A stretch of 64,000 bases of DNA from Rhodamnia argentea (GCF_020921035.1 NC_063150.1:5456001-5520000); one strand, 5' to 3'. Numbered from the stretch's first letter, positions 49,504 through 62,500 are shown. Numbers and translations: made by a program. Notes: generated by a model from the sequence alone, not told the origin.

Positions 49504-52500
49504 CTACGCCTGGTAGCCGCCACCTCTAGATCGACCACCCATCCTTCCATTACCACGTCCATAGCTTCTGCCCCCTCCACCCCTGCCCCTTTCATACCCA
49601 GTGCCTGTTGACAGGTCTAGTCGAGTGTTAGGCATGTGTTTTCTCAAGCATGACCAATTGGAAGCAAATGACTTTCAAAGGAAGTAAAATCCAGACCAAA
49701 TGTTTCTTGACAAAGTGAAAGAAATACTGGACATTGACTAGATTCAATCTAAAACAATCACCGGAGTGAAGTGACCCATATTGATCATTGAACCAGATCA
49801 GATAACCAGAGAGAGTAAACAGATAAAGCAAACCAGATCAGATTTGATTAATCGTTCGGGGATTCATCTAAGTTGTACCAAAACAGATGACTGCAAGAAA
49901 GGAGCGGAGTACTCCCTAAATGTTCTACCACTTCTTCTTGAATATGAAGAACAAGAAAATAAGAAGTAATTAAACCTACCACGGTAGCCCCAGCTTCTGC
50001 CTTTGCCACCTCCTCGGTCCCAGTTTGCATGGCCACTATTATCTATTTGATGATGTTAAAAGATCAACAAACTATAAAAAACGAGAACTAGGGTGACACA
50101 AAAGCTGTTGTTACACATTGTACAGCAATATGAAGATCTACCTTGAAGGTATCCATCTTGGTAATTTCCGTATCCTCCCCTGTTCCAGCTCCGCCCTCTC
50201 CCTCTACCCCGGCCTCTTCCCCGACCATATGAGTCTACAACGAAGAAAGCAGTCAATTGTAAATGTCTAAAGGCACAACTACTGCAGGTCATAAGAGTAA
50301 CCGGTCTTACTCTTACCTTCATTATAAACATTGTAGGGTACCCGTCTTTGTTGAGGTTGAAGCTGCTGGTAGCGGGTCTGTGGCTTTGCTTGCTCCATGT
50401 GAAGGGGTGCTTGGTAGCTGAAAATCAGCTTTCATTATATAAAATAATTGTGAGAAATAAATCATTTAAAACACTTCCCATAGCAATGAGGTAAGGAAGT
50501 ATTACATAAGTTAAATAAACAGGCACAATCATAGTCGAAACAAAATATATAACATTCATTCCGCTCAGAATGCAGCTTACTTGACACGAAATATACAAAA
50601 GAAACAAATTGCAGAGAGAGAGAGAGATTTTCTATCCAGTAGTGATTTCCTCAACTCATGTAGATGTCACTGCCATGAATTACTGAGTCCTATGATGTCA
50701 AACGTACCCGGGTGAATTCATGTTAAGCTCCTTAGTAGACAAGGTGATTGAGATCATTGAGACATGCCGAGTCATCTCCACACTGCATGAGCATTCAAAA
50801 ACGTTTTCACATCCTCGCCGCACAGTTCAGAGTAAGATTCACAATTATTCAAGGCAAAATTCTATGGTAGGAAACTACGGTACAAGTCCCTCTTCGATGG
50901 GCTCCCACACATCAGTTATGCTGACTGAGCTGATAGCAGTATCTTGATGCAACCGAGGTATTCTTTTCTGCGCAGGGAAGAAATTGCTAATGAGATGTAA
51001 TGTCATTTTTCCTTCCAATCAAAAGTAATTGAAAGGATATTCAAAATCAGACTCACTTTAATAATCTCCGCGATGGCTACTGTTTTGCTGATTGCTTGTC
51101 CCATTGCCTTCAAAACAATTTCTTGCATGTGCCTTTCCTTCATAGTAAGAACCTTTTACACCATCAGTAAAGTTGGAAGAGTGAAATGAACCACAAACGT
51201 AGTCATTCTCAATGATAAAAACAGCCACATTTTCACATTGTAAGACAGTGATTTGTATTGTCTATCAACTATGAATATCATACAAAAGATCCCAATGGCT
51301 ATCAAAATTCAAGACATAAAGAATGACAAACTTCCATCACAAAAATCAACAGAAAATACATATAAAAGGTAAAGACTCAACCGGAAACAAAACTCAACAA
51401 CATGCCATGACAATATTACCAATCACGCTAGCTTTCGCAAGATGTCCTAATAGTGGTGAGCATCCAAAAAGATAGCAAAAAATCCACCAGAATGCACCAA
51501 AAGACACGGCTTGATAGGTGGGAAGCACAAAGATCATTGGATAGGACAAAATACAGAAGCAAAACTTATGGCGGAAACAGCTAGATGGAATATCGACATG
51601 CAAGTGCTAACTGAAAACAAAAGCAGATAGGGGAAAGTAACTCATACTGAGATAAAATTTATTTCCCATGAGGGACTTCACATCAAATTGCTTCTCATCA
51701 TTAAAAATATTTGTAATCGGAATGTTTCAGGGATGTTATGCCTCCATGGAGGACATAAAGGACGAGAGCTGTTCTAAACTATGATTACAGATAAGTGGCT
51801 CTCAGTAATTGTCCAGTCAATATCTGTAGTCTTTCTATTCTAATGAGCAGGAGTGACACATTTTATCTCTCAATAGCTGATGGTATAGATAGGGCAATAC
51901 AATGGCTGGACCCCTGCGCCTGGAAATCCATCTTTTTCCCATATGTGAAACCTTTCCAGGAATTCAGTTGTCCTCTATAAGTAACACGGAACAAACTTCA
52001 TCCTAGGTCCAATCCTATTGCCTTCATTTGACGCTTAGGCATGGAGCATTGCACGCTTAATCGAATGCTATAAAATGCATCACAGATTCTTAGTTTAACG
52101 CGTAGGATATCTCCTCCGCTAGTTACTTCCGACCCTCATTTCCACCAAAAACAGTCAAGACCGTAAGAACCTACACGAATCGAAACCTTAACCATCCCAC
52201 AAGACACTAGAAGGACACCCCTTGGCCATGCTTCCAATCAAAAGAGCACGAACAGCATGCATCTACAGTTGAACTCCATCAAAACAAGACCCTAGAGCGC
52301 CACCATCAAAAGCGGCATTGCAGACCACGTCCGACGCAGCATAAACAGTTCCATTTTCTAACGAGAAACCCCCAAGAAAACAGTCAGAAAACACACGCGC
52401 ACCCAGAGAGAATCACGCAGAGAAGGACCTGAAGGAGAGTGGAGGCGTAGCCGACGCAGTTGCGGATGAGGCCTTGGGAGGTGATCCGGACCTCGTTCTC

Positions 52501-52554
52501 GCGTCTGGGCGATTCCAGCCCCTTCGACTTCTCCACTCTCTGGTATCTGTCCAT
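49504..52554 (-). CDS. Alba-domain RNA/DNA-binding protein with RGG tail
   Basis: Eight coding exons, minus strand: 52429-52554, 51057-51137, 50879-50967, 50708-50782, 50317-50417, 50142-50234, 49980-50042 and 49504-49604, all in frame, giving 242 residues. The N-terminal half is an Alba fold (ENEVRITSQGLIRNCVGYAS, then EIVLKAMGQAISKTVAIAEI and SVSITDVWEPIEEGLVPVEM). The C-terminal half is Gly/Arg-rich (DSYGRGRGRGRGRGRS, GGGKGRSWGYRG, then GGRSRGGGYQA), an RNA-binding RGG region. The arrangement matches plant Alba proteins related to RNase P/MRP subunit Rpp25, reported to bind RNA and R-loops. It is expected in nucleus and cytoplasm. CTCTCTCTAGAGAGAGAG lies just upstream of the ATG. Confidence 0.93.
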
Positions 52555-52592
52555 CCTCTCTCTAGAGAGAGAGAGATATTTTCTGAAACCAA

Positions 52593-52600
52593 AAACCCTA
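52593..52600. promoter_or_regulatory. Telo-box upstream of the Alba gene
   Basis: AAACCCTA lies about 40 bases upstream of the Alba start codon, directly beyond the GA/CT tract at 52557-52575. Telo-boxes are common near starts of plant genes for RNA and translation proteins. Confidence 0.5.
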
Positions 52601-52604
52601 GTGA

Positions 52605-53753
52605 GCGCGAGAGTGACTGACTCTGGGTTGCTCTCGTGAGCGCGAGGAGGAGGAGACTTCTCCGGGTTCGACGGGGCGCGTTTTTCAGAGGAACCGTTTC
52701 AACGGCGGTAGAGTCGGACTGCGTTTTCCACCTCGCAGGTGTACGGTACGGAGATCCGGCTGGGGTATACGCGCCAAAGTTTGACGCGTGGCGAGACGGA
52801 GTCCGTCATTGGTCATCGAGACGAGGAACGGGATGGTTATTTTTTTTATGGTCGAAACGGGATGGTTACTTCAGTGACAGATTCCAAGCTCCCGGCGACA
52901 AAATTGAAAATCCAACCTTTTCGAAGGGTGTCAATGTGCAATAACCTCAAAGTTGAGGGGCTAAACTGAGAATGAAAATGAAAGTTCTCTCATTCGAATC
53001 ATCCATTACAAGGACGTAGAGAAAAGAAGAACTAAGGAGGGTTAAACGTATCACTTGACCATTCAAGTTAGATTTTGATCCGAATGATCTTTACAGTTCA
53101 TCTACTTAGAACATAACCCGCAATCGCTCCTCTCTCCCAGATGTAGTGATCCCAATTTGCAAGACTGTGTCTGTCATCTGCTTAAGTTGATTTCGCACCG
53201 ATGGTGTGACATGGTGTTTTGAATCTGTGCGATCGCCAGCATGTTCGTATGATTCCGCACGGAGATTCTGAGTTTCGGGATCGGATTTGCACTTTTTCCG
53301 AGCTCAGTTTGGCTATGATGTAAGGTTAGCTTGGATCGAATGGTCATGTTGGCACCAAAAAAAAAAACAGATCGACTTGGCGCGATTATAATGATCACTG
53401 AAGAAACACGTACGTGTCCCGGCCTTGACAGCTCAAGTCTCATTCGCTTGATTTTTGCCAAAGTCCAGATTGGAGTTGCTCTGACCAAGATGTTCCAGAT
53501 CGTGGATCTTACAGTGACTACATTAGTTTATGGCAAGTTGATTCTTCATCAAGTACTCACTGATCCGAAACCTATTCGATTGATCCATTACAAAAACGAA
53601 GTAATTTACACGGGGGTACATTCACTTTTCCGATCTTTCCAGTTGAGCAACGAATAGGCTTTGGTAAGACCAGCGACGAGCAGAAGTTCCGTTCGCAGCA
53701 GAAGCGAGTTGATTTTCCTGTGAATAGATGGAGCCTCTTCTGGTCCCGACATT
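52605..53753. other. Spacer between the Alba gene and the unknown conserved gene
   Basis: The left part (52605-52830) is GC-rich promoter sequence of the Alba gene. The right part next to 53754 is presumably 3' UTR of the unknown gene. ORFs at 52636-52944 and 53331-53657 have no recognisable domain. Confidence 0.5.
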
Positions 53754-55033
53754 TCACAGCTCTAGCACCACAACTGTCCACGAAACAAGAGAGTCGGGTT
53801 TAGTCTTTGCGGCTTTATCCCCGGTTAAAACATGCTGTGAGTGTAGCTTGATGGATTTGTAGACCACTTACACTCTGTGTCTGTGGTGATCCAGTTCGCT
53901 CTTCTTGGAAGGCACTGATCTGTTATCTGAGGTGGAATTGAGTCCGCCGATAATCGGCTAGCGATCGGATCGATCCTCACCGAAGCTAGAGAAAAGGCCG
54001 AGTAAGATGTGGAAATGGTGGAGCAACTTTCCACGTCCCACCTGAAACTGATCTTCGGAGATTCATTGCTGAATTGGTCGTCATCTGGTATCGCCTTGAG
54101 GGCTCCTCGTTGACGGAACTGTAATACCTGAAATATGTTCTATTCCCATTAGGACTGCAAAAACAGATCGTTTTAGATGTAATGGTAGCTGATGAAATGC
54201 TTCGACTTGTCAGAAGTATGCATGAATTAGGTGTCTTACTCACCTTTCTACTGATGAACTTTCCGCCCTTCTCAGCTTTCGAAGCCGCGGCCCATCTCAA
54301 GAGCTCCTTCATTCTCGAGATGGCCTTTACCTTATCACCCTTAACCTTCTCCTTCTTCTCAGAAGTGCCGGATTCGCCATGTGCACTAGCTGCTGAGGAG
54401 GCTAATGCGGTGTCGCTAATTGGCAAAACCTTGTTCCCACCGTGAGCAGCGCCAGAATCTGCCTTTTGGCCGATAATGCCGAGCCCTCTCGCGATATCTT
54501 CCTTCTTCATTCTTTTTGTGTGGATTGGATTTTGTCTCCGGTGTAAGCTGTCGAGTTTCCTCAAGTTGATGGTGCTATAGAAGCAAGCCTTGGCAACATC
54601 TTTTCGGCATAATATGGCAAACGGAGTGAATTTTGAGTAGCCCGGTTTGGCCTTCTCTTCCCCTCTTGGTCTTCGGGACTTCGCGAACAGAACTATATTT
54701 TTCCCTTTACTTGTTTCTTGATCTGACGAAGAAAGTACATTTTTTGCATGATGGGTTCAGAACTAGCCACATAATTAACAAGCGATTACCGTCATCTTTC
54801 TCGAGACAAAATATGGTTGCCGAGACTCTTACCTGATGCAGTATTCTTCCTATCCGTCGAACTGCAAGAATTCCCTTTTGCTTCCCCTTGTGATCCCTTG
54901 AATAGCCACCGGAGGATCTGATATGTGAGGTTCAAGTAAAAGGGACTTGCATGAGCAGCTTTGATGTGATTGGAAAAATGTTTTATTCTTCTTACAATGG
55001 CTATGGTAAACACTGAATGGTAGGTACCTGCAT
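53754..55033 (-). CDS. Conserved plant protein of unknown function (ends TDTEFVVLEL)
   Basis: Proposed exons, minus strand: 55028-55033 (ATGCAG only), 54833-54917, 54244-54599, 53872-54127 and 53754-53773, in frame for about 240 residues. Exons 54244-54599 (from the ATG at 54510 onward) and 53872-54127 are firm. They encode MKKEDIARGLGIIGQKADSG, then SRMKELLRWAAASKAEKGGK, RQRGALKAIPDDDQFSNESP and KISFRWDVESCSTISTSYSA. The last exon supplies FVVLEL and stop after NWITTDTE, completing a C-terminal motif I recall from an uncharacterised plant family. The first two exons (MQ, then ILRWLFKGSQGEAKGNSCSS) rest on splice motifs and a TATA box at 55069-55076. The acceptor at 54600 is weak, so the N-terminus could instead begin at Met 54510. 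No enzymatic motif or membrane segment is present. Confidence 0.7.
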
Positions 55034-55068
55034 GTCTATGCTTTCTGCTATGTCAAAGCTCCTCCTGC

Positions 55069-55076
55069 TTATATAA
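55069..55076 (-). promoter_or_regulatory. TATA box of the unknown conserved gene
   Basis: TTATATAA on the minus strand, about 35-45 bases upstream of the proposed ATG at 55033. The spacing implies a very short leader, consistent with the proposed six-base first coding exon. Confidence 0.45.
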
Positions 55077-55079
55077 CTG

Positions 55080-58000
55080 CTCAGTGCATGCGATGATGGT
55101 GATCTGGTCTTGGTCAAAATGTGACAGAAGAGAAGAGGAGATCTATCTGTTCTGTCCCTATGCCTCAAAAGATTCCTTCCTCCATGTCTTGTGGCTTTGT
55201 TCTTGTGCTCTTTTTGGGGAGGTCAAGACAAAAGTAAGGCTTATGGAATGTGAATCCAAGGGAAGATGGGGGAGGTAGACAACCAGGCAGTGAGTAAGGG
55301 CTGGTTGGCTTATGATTGCCGGTAACATGGGAGGGCAACTTTATTTATATAAGCTGATCATGTGGTGAGTGTTAAGGAGAAGGGTTTTTGGCATTTAATT
55401 AGGCTTTGCAAAGGCGAATTTGCTGTTTAAGGTCACGGTGGCATCTCTCTTTACCATACATTTGTGCGTACATTTTTTCGGTATGTCGATCCGCGCGGTC
55501 CCCGAGAGGCGGGTCACGTTTGGGGGCAATTTCCCTGATCGTTACCCATCATCACCTTCTTGCTGGTGAGTGAACCGGGGACCGACTGGCATTGGTTTGA
55601 GTAAAAATGCAGTGATGGTTGCTGAAGAAGAAGCTGATCATGCTCATTATAGGATTGGCTTGGCACGGTGGGGGTGAGATGTTCCTTTGCCATTGACCTT
55701 GAGACTAGCAAAAATGGAAGATTCAATATACAAAGAAGGGGAAGTACTATTTGCAAGGATTGTGAAAATGAAAGTTCCTCCAGGGATTTGCAGTAGTTCC
55801 ACCAGCAAAAGATTGGGGGGAAAGGATTTTCCATGGCAGATGTCTGATGCTACTTATGGGCATAATTTCAATTTCTAGTTTGAGGGGATTGCCCTTCCTA
55901 TTCCGGTGAAGACTCGCGGCAATTTGCATACATGCTTGATCATTCCATTCATGCCATTGCCCAGGATTTCACTCTCCCCTGAACCCTGGCATAGTCCATA
56001 TTTCATCTATTTATTGAAGCCAATTCTCCATCTAGGTGCATGTCAAAAGGAAAGATGTTCCTCTTTTCCTTTCCATTGATCCTCAAAGTGCATGGTAAAA
56101 CAGTGACTCGTGTCCTTGAAAGCCAAACAGCCACACACCATCCGTGACTACAGAGCGAGGGGCGACATCGCAAAGTGCGAACGGCTCCCCATTTGTGCTA
56201 CCTCTTCTGGTTTCGTCTCTGTAACTTACCTAATCCGCGAGATGGACGGGGCATTTCATGGGATGGAGACTTAACTCCCTATGATGGACATTCTCATCAA
56301 AATAGAAAAGAACGAACTTGCTGTATTTACAGATCTTCAACAACATTGTACCAACCCACTATGGTCCTCTAATGCGAAATGCTGTCATAACTCTCTCTCT
56401 CTCTCTCTCTCAACATGTGGGTTGATAGCAGAGCATGTGGGGAAGAGATATTTCAGGATGTTAACACATCGCTCAGGGGCTTATTCTGGTGAATACAGAC
56501 AAGGTTGCAGTGGGGGGACCTCACATGGGGGCTTGAGTAGGAGAATGGGTTTACAGCTGAGACACTCTTTCATTAATTATTGTGCTGAGGGCAATGGGAG
56601 GCTCATATCTTGTTGGTATCATCCTGTGCTCCGGCTTTCCTACCCCATCACTCTCCCTGAATAAAAACTACGAAGATCCACAAAACCAACCCCCGGGGCC
56701 CAGGTACAGTGACGGGGCCACGCTCCTAGACATCTTTTGCGCTTAAGGTGACGTGGCGTCTTCCCACTGACCGGATGTGTTTGTGCTCCTTATTCTTACA
56801 TCAATCACCCATTTATCCATATTCTGTCTGCATACAGTTGAGGGTGCTCTTCACTCCTTAAAAACAGGAAAATTCCCTTGGTCAAACTCAAATGGACATG
56901 AGAGTCGTGGTAGAAGGATCGGCGAAACGGGATTTATCGCTTCCCTAGCTGGGTGACCGTCGATTCGACATGGTTTATTAAGCACCATTTACTCACATAA
57001 GCAGAAAGATCCACTCATTGGAAAGGCTGTTACTTGAAACAATTAAAGCTGAAATTACAGAACGTATAGTAAACATACTACAGAATCTAATTAAAGCTGA
57101 AATTACGATGAAATAGCATGCCATTTGCCTCTCCAGTCTTTAGCTTCGATTAACACCACACATTGATAAAGGAAAACCATCATGATTCCAGACCCCCGGT
57201 CGGACCCAATTCGCAATGTCACATACTGAAAGGAGCTTTTCGCGGAGACTCAAAATATAGAATCATTCACGGCAGCAACAGTTGCATACAACCGCATGAG
57301 CCCAAAGACAATAAACAATATCAAACATCGATCATGGAGTCATCAAAAAGATCGTACTCCATTCTCTCCTCCCTCTAGGGCGAAGCGCCTTCTCTAAAGG
57401 CGTGAAGTGAACTCGTGGAATCAAGGGAACCACGTAAAAGACGAGCTAAAACATTAAGAAATTAAAAAAAAAAAAAACACGAACAAAAGTGACACATGAA
57501 AGAGTACGAAACCACGCAGGAGCAAATTCCAGGCCCAAAGGAAAGGAGGAGGAGAGAACATCCACACAATATACCAACAACGTGAAACCAATAAGGATTG
57601 AGAGACCAATAGTCTTAGTCCATCCAAAAATCTAACCAAGCTATGGCACTGAAAATTGAACATTAACCACCCACTGAAGAGAAACAGGTAAACCATAAAT
57701 GATGAGAATAACTGTACAATATACGCAACTTTAAGTCTTCCAATCCTTTTCCAAAGAGATAAGACACTGAGTTCCAAAGATGTAAACAAACAAATAAATA
57801 TACGCACACAGCTTAACCAAGAGATGGCCAGGATATCTACTATAGGAGAAGAAGAATCAAAATGCATGAATTCCACACACAGGAAGTTCGCGCATTCTGG
57901 ACCCAAATACTAAATTGCGAGACATCGTCATACGAACTTGCTCCTTCAAACCATTCTTGAAACTTCATGCTGATGCACCATACCAGTTGGCGGCTTTCTA

Positions 58001-58148
58001 GCATGGTGTTTATGAGAGCAACAGAGATCCTGCTCCACGGGGAAGGCGGCTTCTGCACATCACTGAAGAAATAAACAGGTAAAGCACCTGATTTTAGGCA
58101 CTATCAGCACCAGAAAGCTAGAGAAGATACCATAAAAGCATGCTGCCA
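55080..58148. other. Intergenic stretch with DUF1644 gene 3' sequence at its right end
   Basis: No recognisable coding region. ORFs at 55514-55834 and 56281-56664 lack homology that I can see. A 20-base CT run lies at 56391-56410. The last few hundred bases before 58149 are likely the 3' UTR of the DUF1644 gene, possibly with a 3'-UTR intron. Confidence 0.5.
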
Positions 58149-59327
58149 TCACGACCGATCCTCATCAGACCTTGATCGCATCAACCGTCTACGTCTTCTA
58201 GGGATTGGAGATGCATCTTCATCCCCATCACTTAGCACATGGATCCCATCATCGCTATCGTCGTCGTCATCTTCATCATCATCCTGCAGACCCAACAAGT
58301 TCTCACCCCAAAGAAGCCTCCTTTCCGATCCTCCCGGGCGTCTGTGCCTCATAAAAGCCCTAGCCCTTGATCTTGGCTCACCTGAAGAATCCATGGAGCC
58401 AATCATCTGAAACAAAAAGAAAGTAGTCCACCAAGGTCCATTGACTTCACCTGAGCCATTTTCCCTGTCAACAGAATATCTATCTCCATTTTCAATCACA
58501 TAATCCCCTACCACAATAGCACCTGGCATAGCAGAACGAATGGCACTGACAATGTCACCATATTCTCTCTGGTGCTCAAGGCGTCGCCAAGCTCGCTCTC
58601 TAGATGGATCAATATCAGAAGGTCGGACAGCAGGGTGTGCCCTACGAGCATGCCTCCGTAATTCTTGATAGCTCCCATGATACGAGCATGCCTCACGTGA
58701 GCAACTTCGCTTCTTCAGGTTGAGATATCTTCTGGCTTCGTCAACAACCTCCCAGCCTAGTATGGCTCCACGGCATAATGGGCATTGCATATCAAACTTT
58801 GAATCTGTTGACTCCTCCACATTAGCCACTTGAAGATCAGGCCTTTCTTGCAAGGATTCAGTATTATCATTCTCCAGATCACCCTCCACTTCAACTTCCA
58901 CACTTGCAACATCATTCTGAATGTGATTTTCTCCACTGTTATCATCCCCATGCCCCTCAGATGATCCACTAACTGTTGCACTGTGATTTCCATTTGGATT
59001 ATCAATATCATTAGAATGAATTGCATTGTTTGACGAAGTCCTACCAGAAGCATCATTAGAATGGTCTGCATTTCTAGGCAAAGAATTAGGTAAAGTTGGA
59101 CTGCACCTAGAGTTGACTCTTAGTTTCTTAAACCTGTCTAGGCAATTTGAATGTCGGTAACTTGTATCACATATATAAGATCTGCATCCCTTTTCATGTG
59201 AGCTGCATAGTAGGAGAACAGCATTATGTGGATGGTCCATGCAGATAGGACAAGACACCTCATCCAACTCTTTGTGAAAAGCACGAATATCTGAATCTTT
59301 ATAAGCCCTTCTTTTCACACCAGCCAT
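58149..59327 (-). CDS. DUF1644 zinc-finger-like protein
   Basis: A single coding exon of 392 residues from ATG 59327 (MAGVKRRAYKDSDIRAFHKE). An upstream in-frame ATG at 59357 would add ten residues, but MAG is the usual family start. The Cys/His-rich N-terminal block (EVSCPICMDHPHNAVLLLCS, then GCRSYICDTSYRHSNCLDRF) is followed by a Ser/Asn-rich acidic linker. A second metal-binding-like block follows (DMQCPLCRGAILGWEVVDEA, then CSREACSYHGSYQELRRHAR and RAHPAVRP). The C-terminus has an acidic run (DDDEDDDDDSDD) and a basic cluster (PRRRRRLMRSRS) that could be a nuclear localisation signal. DUF1644 proteins are plant-specific. Rice members have been linked to ABA and salt-stress responses, but the biochemistry is unknown. 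Confidence 0.93.
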   Translation of the reverse strand: MAGVKRRAYKDSDIRAFHKELDEVSCPICMDHPHNAVLLLCSSHEKGCRSYICDTSYRHSNCLDRFKKLRVNSRCSPTLPNSLPRNADHSNDASGRTSSNNAIHSNDIDNPNGNHSATVSGSSEGHGDDNSGENHIQNDVASVEVEVEGDLENDNTESLQERPDLQVANVEESTDSKFDMQCPLCRGAILGWEVVDEARRYLNLKKRSCSREACSYHGSYQELRRHARRAHPAVRPSDIDPSRERAWRRLEHQREYGDIVSAIRSAMPGAIVVGDYVIENGDRYSVDRENGSGEVNGPWWTTFFLFQMIGSMDSSGEPRSRARAFMRHRRPGGSERRLLWGENLLGLQDDDEDDDDDSDDGIHVLSDGDEDASPIPRRRRRLMRSRSDEDRS

Positions 59328-59357
59328 CTTGCATACACTGTAGTATTTACTCAGCAT

Positions 59358-62300
59358 ATTGAACTAATTAGAATGCCCAAATAGAAGCGACAATCAAAAA
59401 TTAATTGCGTAGTACAACATTGCTAGTCTTGACATCGATTGTAAAGTACAAAACCATGGCAGCATATGGAATAAAAAAACTCCAGAATTGATATTACAAC
59501 CAATCAGCTAAAGCAGTTGCGCACATTTTGTACTGTAAACGATTCAATAAAAGTAAGACATCAAAGTTTCGGGAATTTAGTAGCTGATAAATTGATCGTT
59601 GACAACAAGTATAAGGTTATTATTCACCAGAAAACTGAATCAGATTCCACCTCTACATGTAACTCTCATTAAACAAGAAAATGCACACTCCTATATGCTC
59701 ATAATTTGTCTGTACTTGAGCATCAGATCAAGGATAACTACAATCTTTTTTTTTTTTTTTTTTGGGCAAGAAAAACAACTCTGGTAAAATTCATAAAACA
59801 AACAATAGTCATGTTATAATCCAAAGAGTTCTAGCTCGACAATCAACCAAATTCTGGGTCGTCTCAATTATCTTCAGTATAAGCGGGTGAAGACCTTATC
59901 CATAGAAATATTATTCAAAGAATCATTGTGAACCTTTCGTGAACTCCACCCATCTCTTGAGAATCAAGTAACTAAAATGAACTAACATGAGGCTGTCCAC
60001 AGAGAAATTCAAATTATGGCAACTAACTCAACAGTGAAGAATGATAACTAAACTAAATGCATGCCTAGGCTGCAATTACTCGTAGTTCTGAAGGACTTGA
60101 TCAATGTGATATACACTTGTCAATTGATATCAACGTCATTATTTTAACTTTTGAATCGAAAGGGAAAGAAGAAGAAGAACTGACATCGGCCAGACTTAGA
60201 TCGAATGTCTGTTGCTTTTGAGGCATGAGGTAGTTTAGATGCTTACTGACTACCCGATGTTAGTTATATTGCAAGGTGGCAAAGCTTTTCCCAGAGGTAT
60301 TCTCACTTTTTGTGCCTAAGTTTTGACAATAAACATCCAAATACTTCATTTCTCTTCATATTCTTCATCATTAGTACAACAATTCCATCACACCAACAAG
60401 AACATATTTTGGTAAAATATCAAGTTGTACTTCATTTCTCTTCATATACTAACATTGTGTACAAAATTCATCATCGACTATATCCTACTCATACAACAAG
60501 TTGCACAAAAGGTTACTTGGGGGCCAAATATCCCAAAATGTTCATTTGATCCAATTTTTACTCATAGATTAATTACTATAATCAAATAATATACCAAATG
60601 CCATTACCCTTCAAACAGAATTACTTATAAGTTCCGAGAAGACCTAAGCTTACGACGAACTGAAAATTGAGCCAAAGCAGAGACAGCTACTCGGGCATTT
60701 ATCCATCACTCTTCCCATAAATCTTTAATTATTCTGATTAATCTAGAATTTTTTAAACAACTTACTTTAACAGAAGTAGATGCATTAGTTTTCCATAATC
60801 TGCTGCTTCTTGAATATAGAAACCAAAGAAGTTATAGATATCATTCAATTTGAATCTGGTTTCCCACTTTGCCAACAAGGCTGTAAGTAGTACTATTACA
60901 GGAAGATAACTATGCATCAATTAACATCATCCTCTAGTTGCAAATGTGCCAGATTCAACCAGTGAAAAGCTTTAGGAGAGAAAGCATAAGTATTCACAAG
61001 AAACATGAAATTAATATAATTATGTATGTCGCTGAATGATTGTAATGATGGCTACTTACCAAGACCAAGAAATCTGGGGAGTAACAACACGAGTCCTTAT
61101 AGCTTGTCGATTTTAGCTATTGTGAACAACAAATCCTATATTGAGCTTAAAGGGGAAATCAAAAGGCAAGCTATCAAGCAATGTTTTGTTTCGCGAGGCA
61201 GGTAAGAACACCCACGGACTCTACAACCTGCAGTTATCCAGGAAAAGAGAAGCATTGGTCACATCATTGGATTTGGATGTTATGGACCAAAAAAGAAAAA
61301 AGAAACTGATTTGGATGCAGAAAAATCCTCAATGAAAATGTCCGATTCAGGGAGACACAAGTTCATTCCATTCTCTAAGTAAACCACTTCTCTAAAGCAT
61401 CACTTTAATGAGTTTTGATACGACAAATAGCCATCTATTTATCTGAGAAACTCTACAGGATTAACTTCCCAAGAGCTTATTAGCTATAAAAAAAAATACA
61501 ATAAAAGTGGACTTAGGGTATCTTAAAAGCAAGGTCCATGAACAATCTATGTTCCGTCAGATCATCTCCCCCATTTCAGCAGCTACAGTGAGCACCATCA
61601 ATCAGAATGATAAGTCTACCAACAAAAGAGCAATACATGACAAACAAAATATTTCAGCAACGATCCAACGTATACCATGTCAAAAACCTGTGTTCTAAGG
61701 CCCATAAATGGAGAAATGGAGGAACTATAGCTTCATAATGAATTAACGCATGACCAATGATCACTTTGTTGCCCCGCAAATTAAATTCAACCGCCACCAG
61801 ATCAATCAACCGTAAGATGATTTCGAAATGAAGCTAATCTTGGTCGTCCATCCATCCACAGCCCCGCCCCTCCCCCCAAAAAAAAAAAAAAATTATAATC
61901 CACCTTTAAATTCAAGCCCCACCAGATCATCACCGTAAGACGATATATAAATGAAGCTAATCTTGGTCGTCCATCCACCCATCTCCCCTCTCTCTCCCCT
62001 CCCACCCCCCCAAACAAAAAAAAAAATTCCACCTTTTATCCATATACTGCATATTATTGTCACTCGTTCTTTGATGTCAATCGATCTAATTTTCACAAAC
62101 CGCCAATATTCCCATGAGCACCAATAAAGAGAAACCATCCGATGCAAACCCAACCCAACCCTAACGTGCAATCCCCAACAACAGCAACAAAGAATCTCAT
62201 CGTTCCTCGTTCGCGTTGACCTCGGACAAATCAAGGGAGATCAGAACCAACAGACCACAGATCGGACGAGATTCACAATCCATTACAAACTATCGAGTAT

Positions 62301-62500
62301 CAAGAATCAAAAACAACGCGAATTACGACAGTTCACGGCGATCGACGGCAAAAGGAGAGAACAAAGGGGCGAGGGTTTTACAAAATTGATCGAAACTGCT
62401 CTTGTCCGCATAGATTTGAGATTCGATCTTCTCCGGAAAGGACTCGCTCGAGTTGGGGAGAAATTGGGGAGAAAATGAGAGGGTGTGAGACTTGAAGTCA
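59358..62500 (-). other. Probable 5' leader and leader intron(s) of the DUF1644 gene
   Basis: No coding region between the DUF1644 start and 62500. A GC-balanced, leader-like patch at 62370-62500 with promoter-like flanks suggests the transcript starts there, with a long leader intron. A tandem repeat (61778-61985) and poly-C/poly-A tracts lie inside it. Inferred from position; exact splice sites not fixed. Confidence 0.35.
61778..61985. repeat. Imperfect ~123-bp tandem duplication
   Basis: AAGCTAATCTTGGTCGTCCA occurs at 61831 and 61954. The preceding CCACCAGATCA and CCGTAAGA phrases are also duplicated, with poly-C then poly-A tracts after each copy. The duplicated part is about 80 bases. 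Confidence 0.85.

Noticed and set aside
55514..55834. 106-residue minus-strand ORF upstream of the unknown conserved gene
   Set aside because: No domain, and positioned in probable promoter or intergenic DNA.
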